From: Cupriavidus basilensis OR16
GTDB lineage: Bacteria; Pseudomonadota; Gammaproteobacteria; Burkholderiales; Burkholderiaceae
Length of the DNA: 64,000 nucleotides
Assembly: GCF_000243095.1 (NCBI RefSeq)
Contig: NZ_AHJE01000001.1
Span: 60,060 to 124,059, forward strand
Reading direction: 5' to 3'
Position numbers and translations under genes: made by a program. Shown here piece after piece: positions 46,468 through 56,381 of the stretch (position 1 is the stretch's first letter; each line of letters starts with the position of its first letter). Below the pieces are notes generated by a model. The model searched no databases, was not told the DNA's origin, and worked only from the letters and a program-made list of their open reading frames with translations.

Positions 46468-48123
46468 TTACAGCAGGATGCGGCGGAAATCGGCCAGCAG
46501 CTGACCGAAGTAGGTGTTGAAGCGGGCCGCTTCCGCACCGTCGATGACGCGGTGATCCCACGACAGCGACAGCGGCAGCGTCAGGCGCGCAACGAACTGC
46601 TTACCATCCCACACCGGCTTCTGGTACGACTTGCACACGCCCATGATGGCCACTTCCGGCGCGTTGATGATCGGCGTGAAATACGTGCCGCCGATGCCGC
46701 CCAGCGAAGAGATCGAGAAGCAGCCGCCTTGCATCTGGTCCGGCTTCAGCTTGCCGTCGCGCGCCAGCTTGGCCAGCTCGTTCATTTCCTGGCCAATCTC
46801 GATCACGCCCTTCTTGTCGGCGTTCTTGATCACCGGCACAACCAGGCCGTTCGGCGTATCGGCAGCAAAGCCGATGTTGAAGTACTGCTTGAGCACCAGG
46901 TTGTCGCCGTCGAGCGAGGCGTTGAAATTGGGGAATTTCTTCAGCGCGGCGACGGTGGCCTTGATCATGAAGGCCAGCATGGTGACCTTGACGCCTTGCT
47001 TCTCGTATTCCTTGTTGAGCTGCACGCGGAAGGCTTCCAGCTCGGTGATGTCGGCCTCGTCGTGATTGGTGACGTGGGGAATCATCACCCAGTTGCGATG
47101 CAGGTTCGCGCCCGAGAGTTTCTTGATGCGCGACAGCGGCTTGCTTTCGACCTCGCCGAAGCGGGTGAAATCCACCTTCGGCCACGGCAGCAGGTTCAGC
47201 TCGCCACCGCCGGCAGGGGCAGCCGCTGCCTTTGCCGGGGCTGCGGATTGCCCGCTCATCACGCCCTTGACGTAGCCCTGCACGTCGTCCTGGGTAATCC
47301 GGCCCTTGGGACCGGTGCCCGGTACGCGCGTGACATCCACACCCAGCTCACGCGCGAACTTGCGCACGGAGGGGCTGGCGTGGGCAGCGGCGCCGGTCAC
47401 GCCAGCAACTGGAGCGGCGGCGGGCGCGGCAGCAGGTGCCGGGGCCGGTGCGCTGGCTACGGGAGCCGGAACAGGCGCCGCGGCGGCGGCCGGAGCCGGC
47501 GCTGCAGCGGCAGGCGCGCTGGCCGGCGCAGCGGCGGTGCCTTCGAGAATCAGGATCAGCGTGCCTTCGGCGACGTTGTCACCGATCTTGATGCGGACTT
47601 CCTTGACCACGCCGGCGGCCGGCGACGGCACGTCCATGGTGGCCTTGTCGGATTCCAGCGTCACCAGCGCGTCTTCGGCGTTGATGGTGTCGCCCGGCTT
47701 GACGTGGACCTCGATCACGGGGACCGAGTCGTAGTCGCCGATGTCCGGCACCTTGACCTCGATCGGGCCGGTGGAGGCGGCCGGCGCGGGAGCGCTTGCG
47801 GCAGCAGGGGCCGGAGCCGGAGCCACAGCGGGCGCCGGAGCCGGCGCGGATGCTGCCGGGGCGGGTGCGGCGGCAGCCTGGCCAGCCGGCTCCAGCATCA
47901 CCAGCACGGTGCCTTCGGCGACGTTGTCGCCAATCTTGATCCTGACTTCCTTGACGGTGCCGCCCTGGGGCGAGGGCACGTCCATCGTGGCCTTGTCCGA
48001 TTCCAGCGTCACCAGCGCGTCTTCCGCATTGATGGTGTCGCCCGGCTTCACGTGCACTTCGATGACGGGAACGGCGTCGTAATCGCCGATATCCGGCACC
48101 TTGATTTCAATCGCTTGACTCAT
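46468..48123 (-). CDS. aceF: Dihydrolipoyllysine acetyltransferase (PDH E2)
   Basis: The E2 core of pyruvate dehydrogenase, transferring acetyl groups to CoA. 551 residues with two lipoyl domains (Lys44 in TLESDKATMDVPSPQGG and a second ESDKATMDVPSPAAG), joined by long Ala/Pro linkers. A peripheral-subunit-binding domain (ASPSVRKFARELGVDVTRVP) and the catalytic domain follow, with the His/Asp motif SLSWDHRVIDGAEAAR near the C-terminus. It appears complete. The lipoyl linkers are highly repetitive but still in frame. Confidence 0.95.
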   Translation of the reverse strand: MSQAIEIKVPDIGDYDAVPVIEVHVKPGDTINAEDALVTLESDKATMDVPSPQGGTVKEVRIKIGDNVAEGTVLVMLEPAGQAAAAPAPAASAPAPAPAVAPAPAPAAASAPAPAASTGPIEVKVPDIGDYDSVPVIEVHVKPGDTINAEDALVTLESDKATMDVPSPAAGVVKEVRIKIGDNVAEGTLILILEGTAAAPASAPAAAAPAPAAAAAPVPAPVASAPAPAPAAAPAAAPVAGVTGAAAHASPSVRKFARELGVDVTRVPGTGPKGRITQDDVQGYVKGVMSGQSAAPAKAAAAPAGGGELNLLPWPKVDFTRFGEVESKPLSRIKKLSGANLHRNWVMIPHVTNHDEADITELEAFRVQLNKEYEKQGVKVTMLAFMIKATVAALKKFPNFNASLDGDNLVLKQYFNIGFAADTPNGLVVPVIKNADKKGVIEIGQEMNELAKLARDGKLKPDQMQGGCFSISSLGGIGGTYFTPIINAPEVAIMGVCKSYQKPVWDGKQFVARLTLPLSLSWDHRVIDGAEAARFNTYFGQLLADFRRILL

Positions 48124-48278
48124 TCAGTGTCTCCTGGGCAGGCCGGCGCGCACGACAAACACGAGCGTGTGAGGTTACCCTCACCGCCGTGATCTGTCAC
48201 GCCGCCGCGCCGCAAGGCGCCGGGCATCAGCCTGGCGCCCGCGCACGCGGCGTTGCCGCGCCTGCGGGGGTTGCCTGG

Positions 48279-50770
48279 TTAGACCGACATCGGGTTCGGC
48301 TTGTTGGGGTCGAGGTTGTACTTCTTGATGGCTTCGGCCACCTTGTCACGACCGATGGCACCTTCGTCGGCCAGCGCCTTCAGTGCAGCCAAAGTCACCC
48401 AGTGACGGTCCACCTCGAAGAAATGACGCAGCTTCTCGCGGGTGTCCGAGCGGCCGAAACCGTCGGTGCCCAGCACCACGAAGCGGCGCGGCACGAAGGG
48501 ACGGATCTGGTCGACAAAGGCGCGTACATAGTCGGTCGAGGCGATCACCGGGCCGCGCACCGACTTGAGGCTCTTGGTCACGTGCGATTCGCGTTGCGGC
48601 TCGGCCGGGTGCAGCAGGTTCCAGCGCTCCACGTCGTGGCCTTCGCGGGCCAGTTCGGTAAAGCTCGGGCAGCCCCACAGATCCGATTCGACGCCCCAGT
48701 CCTTCTTGAGCAGGTCGGCGGCTGCGATCACCTCGCGGAAGATCGTGCCCGAACCCAGCAACTGCACGCGCGGCGCATTGCTGTTTTCCACGCCCTTCCT
48801 GAACTGGTACATGCCCTTGACGATGTCGCCCTCTACGCCAGCCGGCATTTCCGGGTGCTCGTAGTTCTCGTTCATCACCGTCAGGTAGTAGTAGACGTCT
48901 TCCTGCTCAGCGTACATGCGGCGCAGGCCATCCTGCATGATCACCGCATCGAGTAATAGATGTAGAACGGGATCATCTGGATGCCGTGCGTCGAGTACGA
49001 CGTGGCGGCGGCGATCCAGTCGCACATGGCGCCGGCTTCATTGATGCCTTCCTGCAGCACCTGGCCAGTCTGCGATTCCTTGTAGAACATCAGCTGGTCG
49101 TGGTCTTCCGGCACGTACTTCTGGCCTTGCTGGTTCCAGATGCCGATCTGGCGGAACAGGCCTTCCATGCCGAAGGTGCGCGACTCGTCGGGTACGATGG
49201 GCACCACGTGCTTGCCGATCTGCTTGTCCTTGAGCAGCGTGTTCAGGATCCGTACGAAGGCCATGGTGGTGGACACTTCACGGCCTTCGCTGGTGGCCTT
49301 GAGCAGCGCATCGAAGGCGGACAGCTCAGGCACCTTCAGGGCTTCCGCCTTCTGGCGGCGGGCCGGCAGGTAGCCGCCCAGGTCCATGCGGCGGGCGCGC
49401 ATGTATTCCAGTTCCTTCGAGCCTTCCTCGAAGGTGATGTATGGCACTTCCTCGATCTTGTCGTCGCCGACCGGGATGTTGAACTGGTCGCGGAAGCGGC
49501 GGATCGCGTCCACCGGCATCTTCTTTTGCTGGTGGCTGATGTTCATGGCCTGGCCGGCGTCGCCCATGCCATAGCCCTTGATGGTCTTGGCCAGGATCAG
49601 CGTGGGCTGGCCCTTGTGCTCGTTGGCGGCGCTGTAGGCGGCAAAGATCTTGTGCGGATCGTGGCCGCCGCGGTTCAGGCGCCAGATGTCCTCGTCGGAC
49701 CAGTCGGCCACCATCGACTTGAGCTCGGGCGTATTGAAGAAATGCTCGCGCACGTAGGCGCCGTCCTTGGCCTTGAAGGTCTGGTACTCGCCGTCCACGC
49801 AATCCATCATGCGCTTCATCAGCAGGCCCTTCTTGTCGCGTGCCAGCAGCTGGTCCCAGCGGCTGCCCCACACCACCTTGATCACGTTCCAGCCGGCGCC
49901 GCGGAACTCGGATTCGAGTTCCTGGATGATCTTGCCGTTGCCGCGCACCGGGCCATCCAGGCGCTGCAGGTTGCAGTTGATCACGAACACCAGGTTGTCC
50001 AGCTTCTCGCGCCCGGCCATGCCGATCGCGCCCAGCGATTCCGGCTCGTCGGTCTCGCCGTCGCCCAGGAAAGCCCAGACCTTGCGGCCTTCGGTCTGCA
50101 CCAGGCCGCGGCTGTGCAGGTACTTCATGAAGCGGGCCTGGTAGATGGCCATGATCGGGCCCAGGCCCATCGACACCGTCGGGAATTGCCAGAAGTCCGG
50201 CATCAGCCACGGGTGCGGGTAGGACGAGATGCCCTTGCCGTCGACTTCCTGGCGGAAGCTGTCGAGCTGTTCCGTGCTCAGGCGGCCGAGCAGGAAGGCG
50301 CGCGAATACACGCCCGGTGCCGAGTGGCCCTGCACAAACACCAGGTCGCCACCGTGTTTCTCGGACGGGGCATGCCAGAAATGGTTGTAGCCGACGTCAT
50401 ACAGCGTGGCCGCCGAGGCAAACGAGGAAATATGGCCGCCAACGTTGGTGTGCTTGTTGGCGCGCAGCACCATCGCCATGGCGTTCCAGCGAGTGTACGA
50501 GCGGATGCGGTGCTCGATGTCCTGGTCGCCGGGAATGCGGGCCTGCTGCTCCACCGGGATGGTGTTGATGTACTGCGTTTCAGCGTGGAACGGCTGGGTG
50601 ACGCCGTTCACGCGTGCGTATTCGATCTGCTTGTCGATCAGGAAGGCGGCCCTGTCGGTGCCTTCGGCGGCGATCACGCCCTGCAGGGCGTCAAGCCACT
50701 CGTGGGTTTCCTGGGGATCGGCGTCGTTGGCGCTACTTGCGCCGAGGATCTGCTCTGGTACAGCTGACAT
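48279..50770 (-). pseudogene. aceE: Pyruvate dehydrogenase E1 (homodimeric), internal deletion/frameshift
   Basis: The thiamine-diphosphate E1 of the PDH complex. ATG 50770 (MSAVPEQILGASSANDADPQ) follows a GGAGAC ribosome-binding site. The ThDP motif GDGETDEPESLGAIGMAGRE, EFRGAGWNVIKVVWG and QGQKYVPEDHDQLMFYKES are intact. At about 48950 the frame breaks after PFYIYYSM. The sequence resumes in another frame at AVIMQDGLRRMYAEQEDVYY and continues to the C-terminus NLDPNKPNPMSV at 48279. The two parts total about 826 residues against about 890, so about 65 residues in the middle (transketolase-like domain, GEGLQHEDGHS region) are missing. In an essential-type gene this strongly suggests assembly error. 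Confidence 0.87.
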
Positions 50771-50968
50771 GACTGTCTCCTGGTGAATTCCTGCCTCGGT
50801 GCCCCCTGATTCTTGTAGTGGGAGCCCCGGCCTGACGGTGTGACTACGGTACGGCGCGCGGGCCGCGAGTGTCTTCGCACGGTCCTTCGCTAGCACTCCG
50901 CCCGGGCTTGCCAGCGAGGCTGGCAGGACCGGACGCAGCACTGCCGTCCGCACTTTTCGGTCGGACCG

Positions 50969-50997
50969 ATTCTATGGAAGCACATTGAGCAAGACAA
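50969..50997 (-). promoter_or_regulatory. Putative aceE (PDH operon) promoter
   Basis: On the minus strand TTGTCT (complement of 50992-50997) and TAGAAT (complement of 50969-50974) are separated by 17 bases, a good sigma70 pattern, about 200 bases upstream of the aceE ATG. Confidence 0.6.
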
Positions 50998-51004
50998 GCC
51001 CAAT

Positions 51005-51033
51005 TTTCAAATTGCGATATGGTTTCTTATAAT
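51005..51033 (+). promoter_or_regulatory. Putative promoter of the PAS sensor kinase operon
   Basis: TTTCAA (51005-51010) and a perfect TATAAT (51028-51033) with a 17-base spacer. The promoter overlaps the same 60-bp region as the aceE promoter but on the opposite strand. Confidence 0.55.
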
Positions 51034-51200
51034 GTGAAATATTGCGGCGGCGCACAACAAAACTGCGCCAGCCCTTGCCACCAAACGCCGCCGGCCCGCC
51101 GCGCCATCGGCAGGAATGCCGCAGTGCCGCATTGGCGCTTACCCCAAGCGACGGGGCGCCTCAATCCCGCTACACTGGTCGGTCAGTCGTCAATCCCACC

Positions 51201-53789
51201 ATGCCGTCCCTCAAAGATTTCTTTTCCCACCTCCGCGCCGCAGTCGTCCCTCCCTCCGCTTCCGGCTCCGCCAAGGCGAGCGGCAGCGACCCTACGCTGG
51301 CCGCCCCGCCCAACCCGCTGACGCCCCTCGATACGCTTGGCCATGTGGACGAGCCCGCCGCCGTCAACGGGCCGCCGCGCGGATTGTGGTGGCTGCGCTG
51401 GCGCAACCTGGTGGCGACCAGCTGGTTCATGTTTATCCCGCTGGTGGCGATCGTGCTGTTCACGGTGGCGATGGGCGTGATCCTGTGGTCGCTCCATGAA
51501 ACCGAGCGCCAGCAGCAACGCGACGCGCTCTATCGCGACGCGGCCTGGGCCCAGCAGCGCGTGCGCCTGTCCCTGCTGAGCAACCAGGACCAGCTGGCCT
51601 CGCTGGCGCGCGACATCGCCGCCGCCCAGCTCGACCAGGGCGCCTACCGCACCGCCGCGCAGGAAATCCTGCGCGAGAACCCGGAAATCGTCTTCGTCAA
51701 CTGGCTGGACGCGACCCGGCGCGGGCGCTGGTCGCTGCCGTCCACGTCCGAATTTGCCAGCCGGCTGCGCGAAACCCAGGACCAGCCGCTGGAGCCCGAG
51801 GTGCTCGATACCTTCGACGCCGCGCGCGAAACGCAGCGCGTGGTGTACTCGCGCCCGCTGGTCAATGACCGCGGCGACAGCTTCATGCTGATGGAGGTGC
51901 CGATCGTGCGGGACAACGAGTTCCTCGGCACCCTCGGCGCGCTTTACTCCATCAACGGCATCCTGACCCACCTGCTGCCGCCGGAGCTGACCGAGCGCTA
52001 CCGCTTCTCGCTGATCGACAAGAACAACCAGATCCGCGCCAGCACCTCGCTGCGGCCGGTGCCGGGCAATGCGCTGTCCTACGAGGTGCTGCTCGACCCG
52101 CCGGGGCACTCGCTGTCGCTGCGCGCCGACGCCTATCCACCCGCGTCCAACCTGCCCAACAACATGTTGCTGTGGCTGGTGGTCGGGCTGTCGTGCTTCC
52201 TGCTGTGGAGCCTGTGGAGCATGTGGCGCCACACCAGCCGGCGCTCCGAGGCGCAGCGCGCCCTGCTGGCCGAGACCTCGTTCCGCCGCGCGATGGAAAA
52301 CTCGATGCTGATCGGGTTGCGCGCGCTCGACCTGAACGGCCGCATCACCTACGTCAATCCCGCCTTCTGCCGCATGACCGGCTGGCAGGACAGCGACCTG
52401 GTCGGCCGCGTGCCGCCCTTCCCCTATTGGCCGCCCAACGACCATCAGGAGATGCAAAAGCAGATCGACCTGACGCTGCAGGGCAAGTCCCCGGCCAGCG
52501 GCTATGAGATGCGCGCCATGCGGCGCGACGGCAGCAGCTTCTATGCCCGCATGTACGTCTCGCCGCTGGTGGATAGCCGTGGCAGGCACACCGGCTGGAT
52601 GGCCTCGATGACGGACATCACCGAGCCCAAACGCGCCCGCGAGGAGCTCGCCGCCGCCCACGACCGTTTCACCACGGTGCTGGAAAGCCTGGACGCCGCG
52701 GTGTCCGTGCTGGCCACCGACAAGCCCGAACTGCTGTTCGCCAACCGCTATTACCGGCAGCTATTCGGCTGGGAAGCCGAGGGCCACCTGAAGCTGGCCG
52801 GCGGCGAGGTCGACAAGGAGCAGGTCTCCAGCGACGCCACCGATTTCGTCGACGCCTACGCCGGCCTGCCGGCCTCGGAACTGATGCCCTACTCTTCGGA
52901 CGCGCGGGAAGTGTTCGTACCCGACATGCAGAAATGGTTCGAAGTGCGCCGCCGCTATATTCAGTGGGTGGACGGCCACCTGGCGCAGATGCAGATCGCC
53001 ACCGATATCACGGTGCGCAAGGCCGCCGAGGAAATGGCCCGCCAGCATGAGGAACGGCTGCAGTTCACCAGCCGCCTGACCACCATGGGCGAGATGGCGT
53101 CGTCGCTCGCGCACGAGCTGAACCAGCCGCTGGCGGCCATCAACAACTACTGCATGGGCGCGGTGGCCCGGCTGCGCTCCGGGCGCAGCACCGCCGAGGA
53201 CCTGATCCCGATCCTGGAGAAGACCTCGGCGCAGGCCGTGCGCGCCGGCACCATCATCAGCCGCATCCGGGGCTTCGTGAAGCGCAGCCAGCCCCAGCGG
53301 CGCGAAGCCGCCCTGCACGACATCGTGGCCGATGCCGTCGGGCTGGCCGACCTGGAGGCCACCCGCCGCCGCGTCACCATCCTGACCCGGCTGCCGGCGC
53401 CGCCGGTGGTGCTGTTCGTCGATCCGGTACTGATCGAGCAGGTGCTGGTCAACCTGCTCAAGAACGCCGTCGAGGCCATGGCCGGGCTGCCAGCCCTGCG
53501 TGCCACCGGCGTGGTGCGCCTGCACGCGCGCATCGAGCCGGGCGAGATCGGCCCGAACATGCGCATCGACGTGATCGACCAGGGCCCAGGCGTCGACGAG
53601 GCCACGAAAGAACGCCTCTTTGAACCGTTCTTCAGCACCAAGTCCGACGGCATGGGCATGGGCCTGAATATCTGCCGCTCCATCATCGAGTCCCACCAGG
53701 GGCGCCTGTGGGTGGAGAACAATGCCGATGGCATCGGCTGCACGTTCAAGATCATGCTGCCGCTGCAGCCGGCGCTGATCGACCAATAA
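51201..53789 (+). CDS. PAS-domain sensor histidine kinase with periplasmic sensing domain
   Basis: An 862-residue membrane histidine kinase of the FixL/DctS type. Residues about 75-98 and 320-340 are transmembrane segments (WFMFIPLVAIVLFTVAMGVI; MLLWLVVGLSCFLLWSLWSM), enclosing a sensor domain. PAS domain (RALDLNGRITYVNPAFCRMT), PAC (SMTDITEPKRAREELAAAHD) and a second PAS follow. The phosphoacceptor is His638 in SLAHELNQPLAAINNY, and the ATP-binding domain shows NLLKNAVEAM, DQGPGVDEAT and GMGMGLNICRSIIESHQGRL. It is immediately followed by a FixJ-type regulator. The signal is unknown; its position beside pdh suggests carboxylate sensing. Confidence 0.93.
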   Translation: MPSLKDFFSHLRAAVVPPSASGSAKASGSDPTLAAPPNPLTPLDTLGHVDEPAAVNGPPRGLWWLRWRNLVATSWFMFIPLVAIVLFTVAMGVILWSLHETERQQQRDALYRDAAWAQQRVRLSLLSNQDQLASLARDIAAAQLDQGAYRTAAQEILRENPEIVFVNWLDATRRGRWSLPSTSEFASRLRETQDQPLEPEVLDTFDAARETQRVVYSRPLVNDRGDSFMLMEVPIVRDNEFLGTLGALYSINGILTHLLPPELTERYRFSLIDKNNQIRASTSLRPVPGNALSYEVLLDPPGHSLSLRADAYPPASNLPNNMLLWLVVGLSCFLLWSLWSMWRHTSRRSEAQRALLAETSFRRAMENSMLIGLRALDLNGRITYVNPAFCRMTGWQDSDLVGRVPPFPYWPPNDHQEMQKQIDLTLQGKSPASGYEMRAMRRDGSSFYARMYVSPLVDSRGRHTGWMASMTDITEPKRAREELAAAHDRFTTVLESLDAAVSVLATDKPELLFANRYYRQLFGWEAEGHLKLAGGEVDKEQVSSDATDFVDAYAGLPASELMPYSSDAREVFVPDMQKWFEVRRRYIQWVDGHLAQMQIATDITVRKAAEEMARQHEERLQFTSRLTTMGEMASSLAHELNQPLAAINNYCMGAVARLRSGRSTAEDLIPILEKTSAQAVRAGTIISRIRGFVKRSQPQRREAALHDIVADAVGLADLEATRRRVTILTRLPAPPVVLFVDPVLIEQVLVNLLKNAVEAMAGLPALRATGVVRLHARIEPGEIGPNMRIDVIDQGPGVDEATKERLFEPFFSTKSDGMGMGLNICRSIIESHQGRLWVENNADGIGCTFKIMLPLQPALIDQ

Positions 53790-53923
53790 GCGACCAATAA
53801 CGCGCCGGGCGGGCCGCCCGGCATTGACAAGACAAGATCAGGCGCGCCAGGGCCGCCCCTGTTGCTTGCCGCCCGGCCCGGTTACACTTGGCGGCAAATG
53901 ACTTTGATGTCCCAGGAGACTTC

Positions 53924-54556
53924 ATGACCGTAACGCCAAACCCCACCTCCCACCGCGGCGAGACTGTCTTCATCGTCGACGACGATGAAGCCATGCGCGA
54001 CTCGCTGACCTGGCTGCTGGAGGGCAATGGCTACCAGGTTCGCAGCTTTACCAGCGCCGAACAGTTCCTTTCCGCCTATGACTCGGGCCAGGTCTCCTGC
54101 CTGATCCTGGACGTGCGGATGCCGGGCATGAGCGGGCCCGAGCTGCAGGAACGCATGATCGCGGAGAACATCAATATCCCGATCGTCTTCATCACCGGCC
54201 ACGGCGACGTGCCGATGGCGGTCTCCACCATGAAGAAGGGCGCGATCGACTTTATCGAAAAGCCGTTCGATGAGTCCGAGCTGCGCTCGCTGGTGGAACG
54301 CATGCTGCAAAAGGCCCGCACCGACCATTCCGCGGCCCGCGAGCAGCGCGCCGCCAAGGACCTGCTGGGCAAGCTCACCACGCGCGAGCAGCAGGTGCTG
54401 GAGCGCATCGTGGCAGGCCGGCTGAACAAGCAGATCGCCGACGACCTGGGCATTTCCATCAAGACCGTGGAGGCGCACCGCGCCAACATCATGGAAAAGC
54501 TCAACGTCAACACCGTGGCCGACCTGCTGCGCCTGGCCCTGTCCAAGAACAGCTGA
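53924..54556 (+). CDS. FixJ/NarL-type response regulator
   Basis: A 210-residue response regulator. The receiver domain (about 14-130) has Asp63 (LILDVRMPG) as phosphorylation site, Asp19-21 in VDDDEA and Lys113 in EKPFDE. The LuxR-type DNA-binding domain (LTTREQQVLERIVAGRLNKQ, then SIKTVEAHRANIMEKL) is at the C-terminus. ATG 53924 has an AGGAGAC ribosome-binding site. It is 134 bases downstream of the kinase and is its cognate partner. Confidence 0.94.
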   Translation: MTVTPNPTSHRGETVFIVDDDEAMRDSLTWLLEGNGYQVRSFTSAEQFLSAYDSGQVSCLILDVRMPGMSGPELQERMIAENINIPIVFITGHGDVPMAVSTMKKGAIDFIEKPFDESELRSLVERMLQKARTDHSAAREQRAAKDLLGKLTTREQQVLERIVAGRLNKQIADDLGISIKTVEAHRANIMEKLNVNTVADLLRLALSKNS

Positions 54557-54613
54557 AGCCGCCCGGCTGGCGCACCAAGGCAGTTCCGCCCCGCCCGGGG
54601 CAGGACTGCCGGC

Positions 54614-55309
54614 TTACCGCGTCAGATAGTCCTCGTCGCGGAAGGTGACGACCCATTGCGGCTTGTAGACCACGAACACGGCCACCAGCATGCCCGTGAG
54701 AAAGGCCTCGCCAAACGCCAGGATCAGCACGGCGGTCAGCGTATCGGCCAACGACAGCACGCCATCCCCCACGCTGTAGCTACGCCAGATCGCCCGCGCC
54801 GCGCCAGCGCCCAGGGCGGCCAGGCCGGCGGCGAAGTAGCCGTGGCCGAGGATAAACACGAAAGGATGGTGCGGCAGCAGCCGGCGCATGCCCCCCTGCA
54901 GCACCGCCGATAACAAGGCCGGCAACAATCCCATCCAGACATAGCGTGGCCACAGCGCCGCCCAGCCCAGCCGGGCCCAGGTGTCGCCAGCCAGGTAGCC
55001 CAGCCCCAGGAAAGACACCAGGTCCACCGCGAACAGCGACAGCAGGGCCAGCGGCAGCCCGAACAGCGTCACCATCAGGGTGGCGCCGAACAGCTGGATC
55101 GCCAGCCCGCCCGGCAGCGTCGCGCGCAGCGTCCATAGCAGCGCCAGCAAGACCAGCGCGCCCAGCCAGCCATTCTGCAATTCGTCGCGCCCGAGCAGTT
55201 GCCAGGGCCGGCGGCTCAGCGCCCAGGCCATTGCGGCCAGGCTGAGTACGATGAGCGCAGCTTGCTCGGCCGGCGCGGCGGCCACGGCGAAACGATTCAG
55301 GGCATCCAT
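54614..55309 (-). CDS. CbiM-like energy-coupling-factor ABC transporter permease
   Basis: A 231-residue membrane protein with six or so hydrophobic segments and the C-terminal signature of CbiM-like ECF components ([20 protein letters not shown]). In classical Co/Ni ECF transporters this is paired with CbiN/Q/O; none are visible nearby, so it is an orphan. It could be a metal-uptake core component that functions with distant partners. It is convergent with the FixJ-type regulator and divergent from folD. Confidence 0.8.
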   Translation of the reverse strand: MDALNRFAVAAAPAEQAALIVLSLAAMAWALSRRPWQLLGRDELQNGWLGALVLLALLWTLRATLPGGLAIQLFGATLMVTLFGLPLALLSLFAVDLVSFLGLGYLAGDTWARLGWAALWPRYVWMGLLPALLSAVLQGGMRRLLPHHPFVFILGHGYFAAGLAALGAGAARAIWRSYSVGDGVLSLADTLTAVLILAFGEAFLTGMLVAVFVVYKPQWVVTFRDEDYLTR

Positions 55310-55407
55310 GCGGCCATGCTACCAGCGCCCCACTCTCCTGCGCCCCGGGTTGCATCAACCTTTATAATTCCGCTTTGACCACCTCCAGCTCTCCAGCGCC
55401 CATCCCC

Positions 55408-56259
55408 ATGCCAGCCCAACTCATCGACGGCAACGCCCTTGCCAAGCAACTCCGCACCGAAGCCGCCCAACGCGCCGCCCGCCTGACCGAACGCGGCCAC
55501 CGGCCCGGCCTGGCCGTGGTCCTGGTGGGGGAAGACCAGGCTAGCCAGGTCTATGTGCGCAACAAGGTCAAGGCCTGCGACGACAATGGCTTCCATTCCT
55601 CGCTCGACCGCTACCCCGCCGACCTGTCCGAGGCCGACCTGCTGGCCCGCATCGACACCCTGAACCGCGACCCGCACATCCACGGCATCCTGGTGCAGCT
55701 GCCGCTGCCCAAGCATATCGACAGCCACAAAGTGCTGGAAGCGATCGCTCCGGAAAAGGACGTGGACGGCTTTCACGTGGCCAATGCCGGCGCCCTGATG
55801 ACCGGCGCCCCGCTGTTCCGTCCGTGCACCCCCTATGGCTGCATGAAGATGCTGGAATCGGTCGATTTCCCGCTGCGCGGCGCCCGCGCGGTGGTGGTCG
55901 GCGCCTCCAATATCGTCGGCAAGCCAATGGCGATGCTGCTGCTGCAGGCCGGCGCCACCGTCACTATCTGCAACAGCAAGACGCGCGACCTGGCCGCCCA
56001 TACCCGTGACGCGGACGTGATCGTGGCCGCTGTGGGCCGTCGCAACATCATCACCGCCGACATGGTCAAGCCCGGCGCGGCCGTGATCGACGTGGGCATG
56101 AACCGCGACGACAACGGCAAGCTGTGCGGCGATGTCGACTTCAACGGTGTCAAGGAAGTCGCGGGCTACATCACGCCGGTGCCGGGTGGCGTTGGCCCGA
56201 TGACCATCACGATGCTGCTGATCAATACGCTGGAAGCCGCCGAGCGCGCGGCCGGCTAA
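55408..56259 (+). CDS. folD: FolD, methylenetetrahydrofolate dehydrogenase/cyclohydrolase
   Basis: A bifunctional one-carbon enzyme. 283 residues from ATG 55408 ([20 protein letters not shown]). Motifs are [15 protein letters not shown] (catalytic Tyr and Lys), [26 protein letters not shown], the NADP-binding [20 protein letters not shown], and [18 protein letters not shown]. It is followed by prlC. Confidence 0.97.
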   Translation: MPAQLIDGNALAKQLRTEAAQRAARLTERGHRPGLAVVLVGEDQASQVYVRNKVKACDDNGFHSSLDRYPADLSEADLLARIDTLNRDPHIHGILVQLPLPKHIDSHKVLEAIAPEKDVDGFHVANAGALMTGAPLFRPCTPYGCMKMLESVDFPLRGARAVVVGASNIVGKPMAMLLLQAGATVTICNSKTRDLAAHTRDADVIVAAVGRRNIITADMVKPGAAVIDVGMNRDDNGKLCGDVDFNGVKEVAGYITPVPGGVGPMTITMLLINTLEAAERAAG

Positions 56260-56381
56260 AGGCCGCACGCCGCACGGTGCAGGCGTCATGCGCGCCGGCA
56301 CCGCGTGCGGCACTGGAAATCCTGCCGCCCCGCCCCAATGTGCGGGGCATTGCCCTTACGGGCACCGCCAAGAGAGACGTC

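Larger units (their letters stand above)
50771..51200. other. Intergenic control region between aceE and the sensor kinase
   Basis: About 430 bases with two promoters back to back (see entries at 50969-50997 and 51005-51033). The leader of aceE is therefore about 190 bases and that of the kinase about 160. No gene or RNA element is recognised. CAATTTTCAAATTG (51001-51014) is a short palindrome between the two promoters. Confidence 0.45.
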
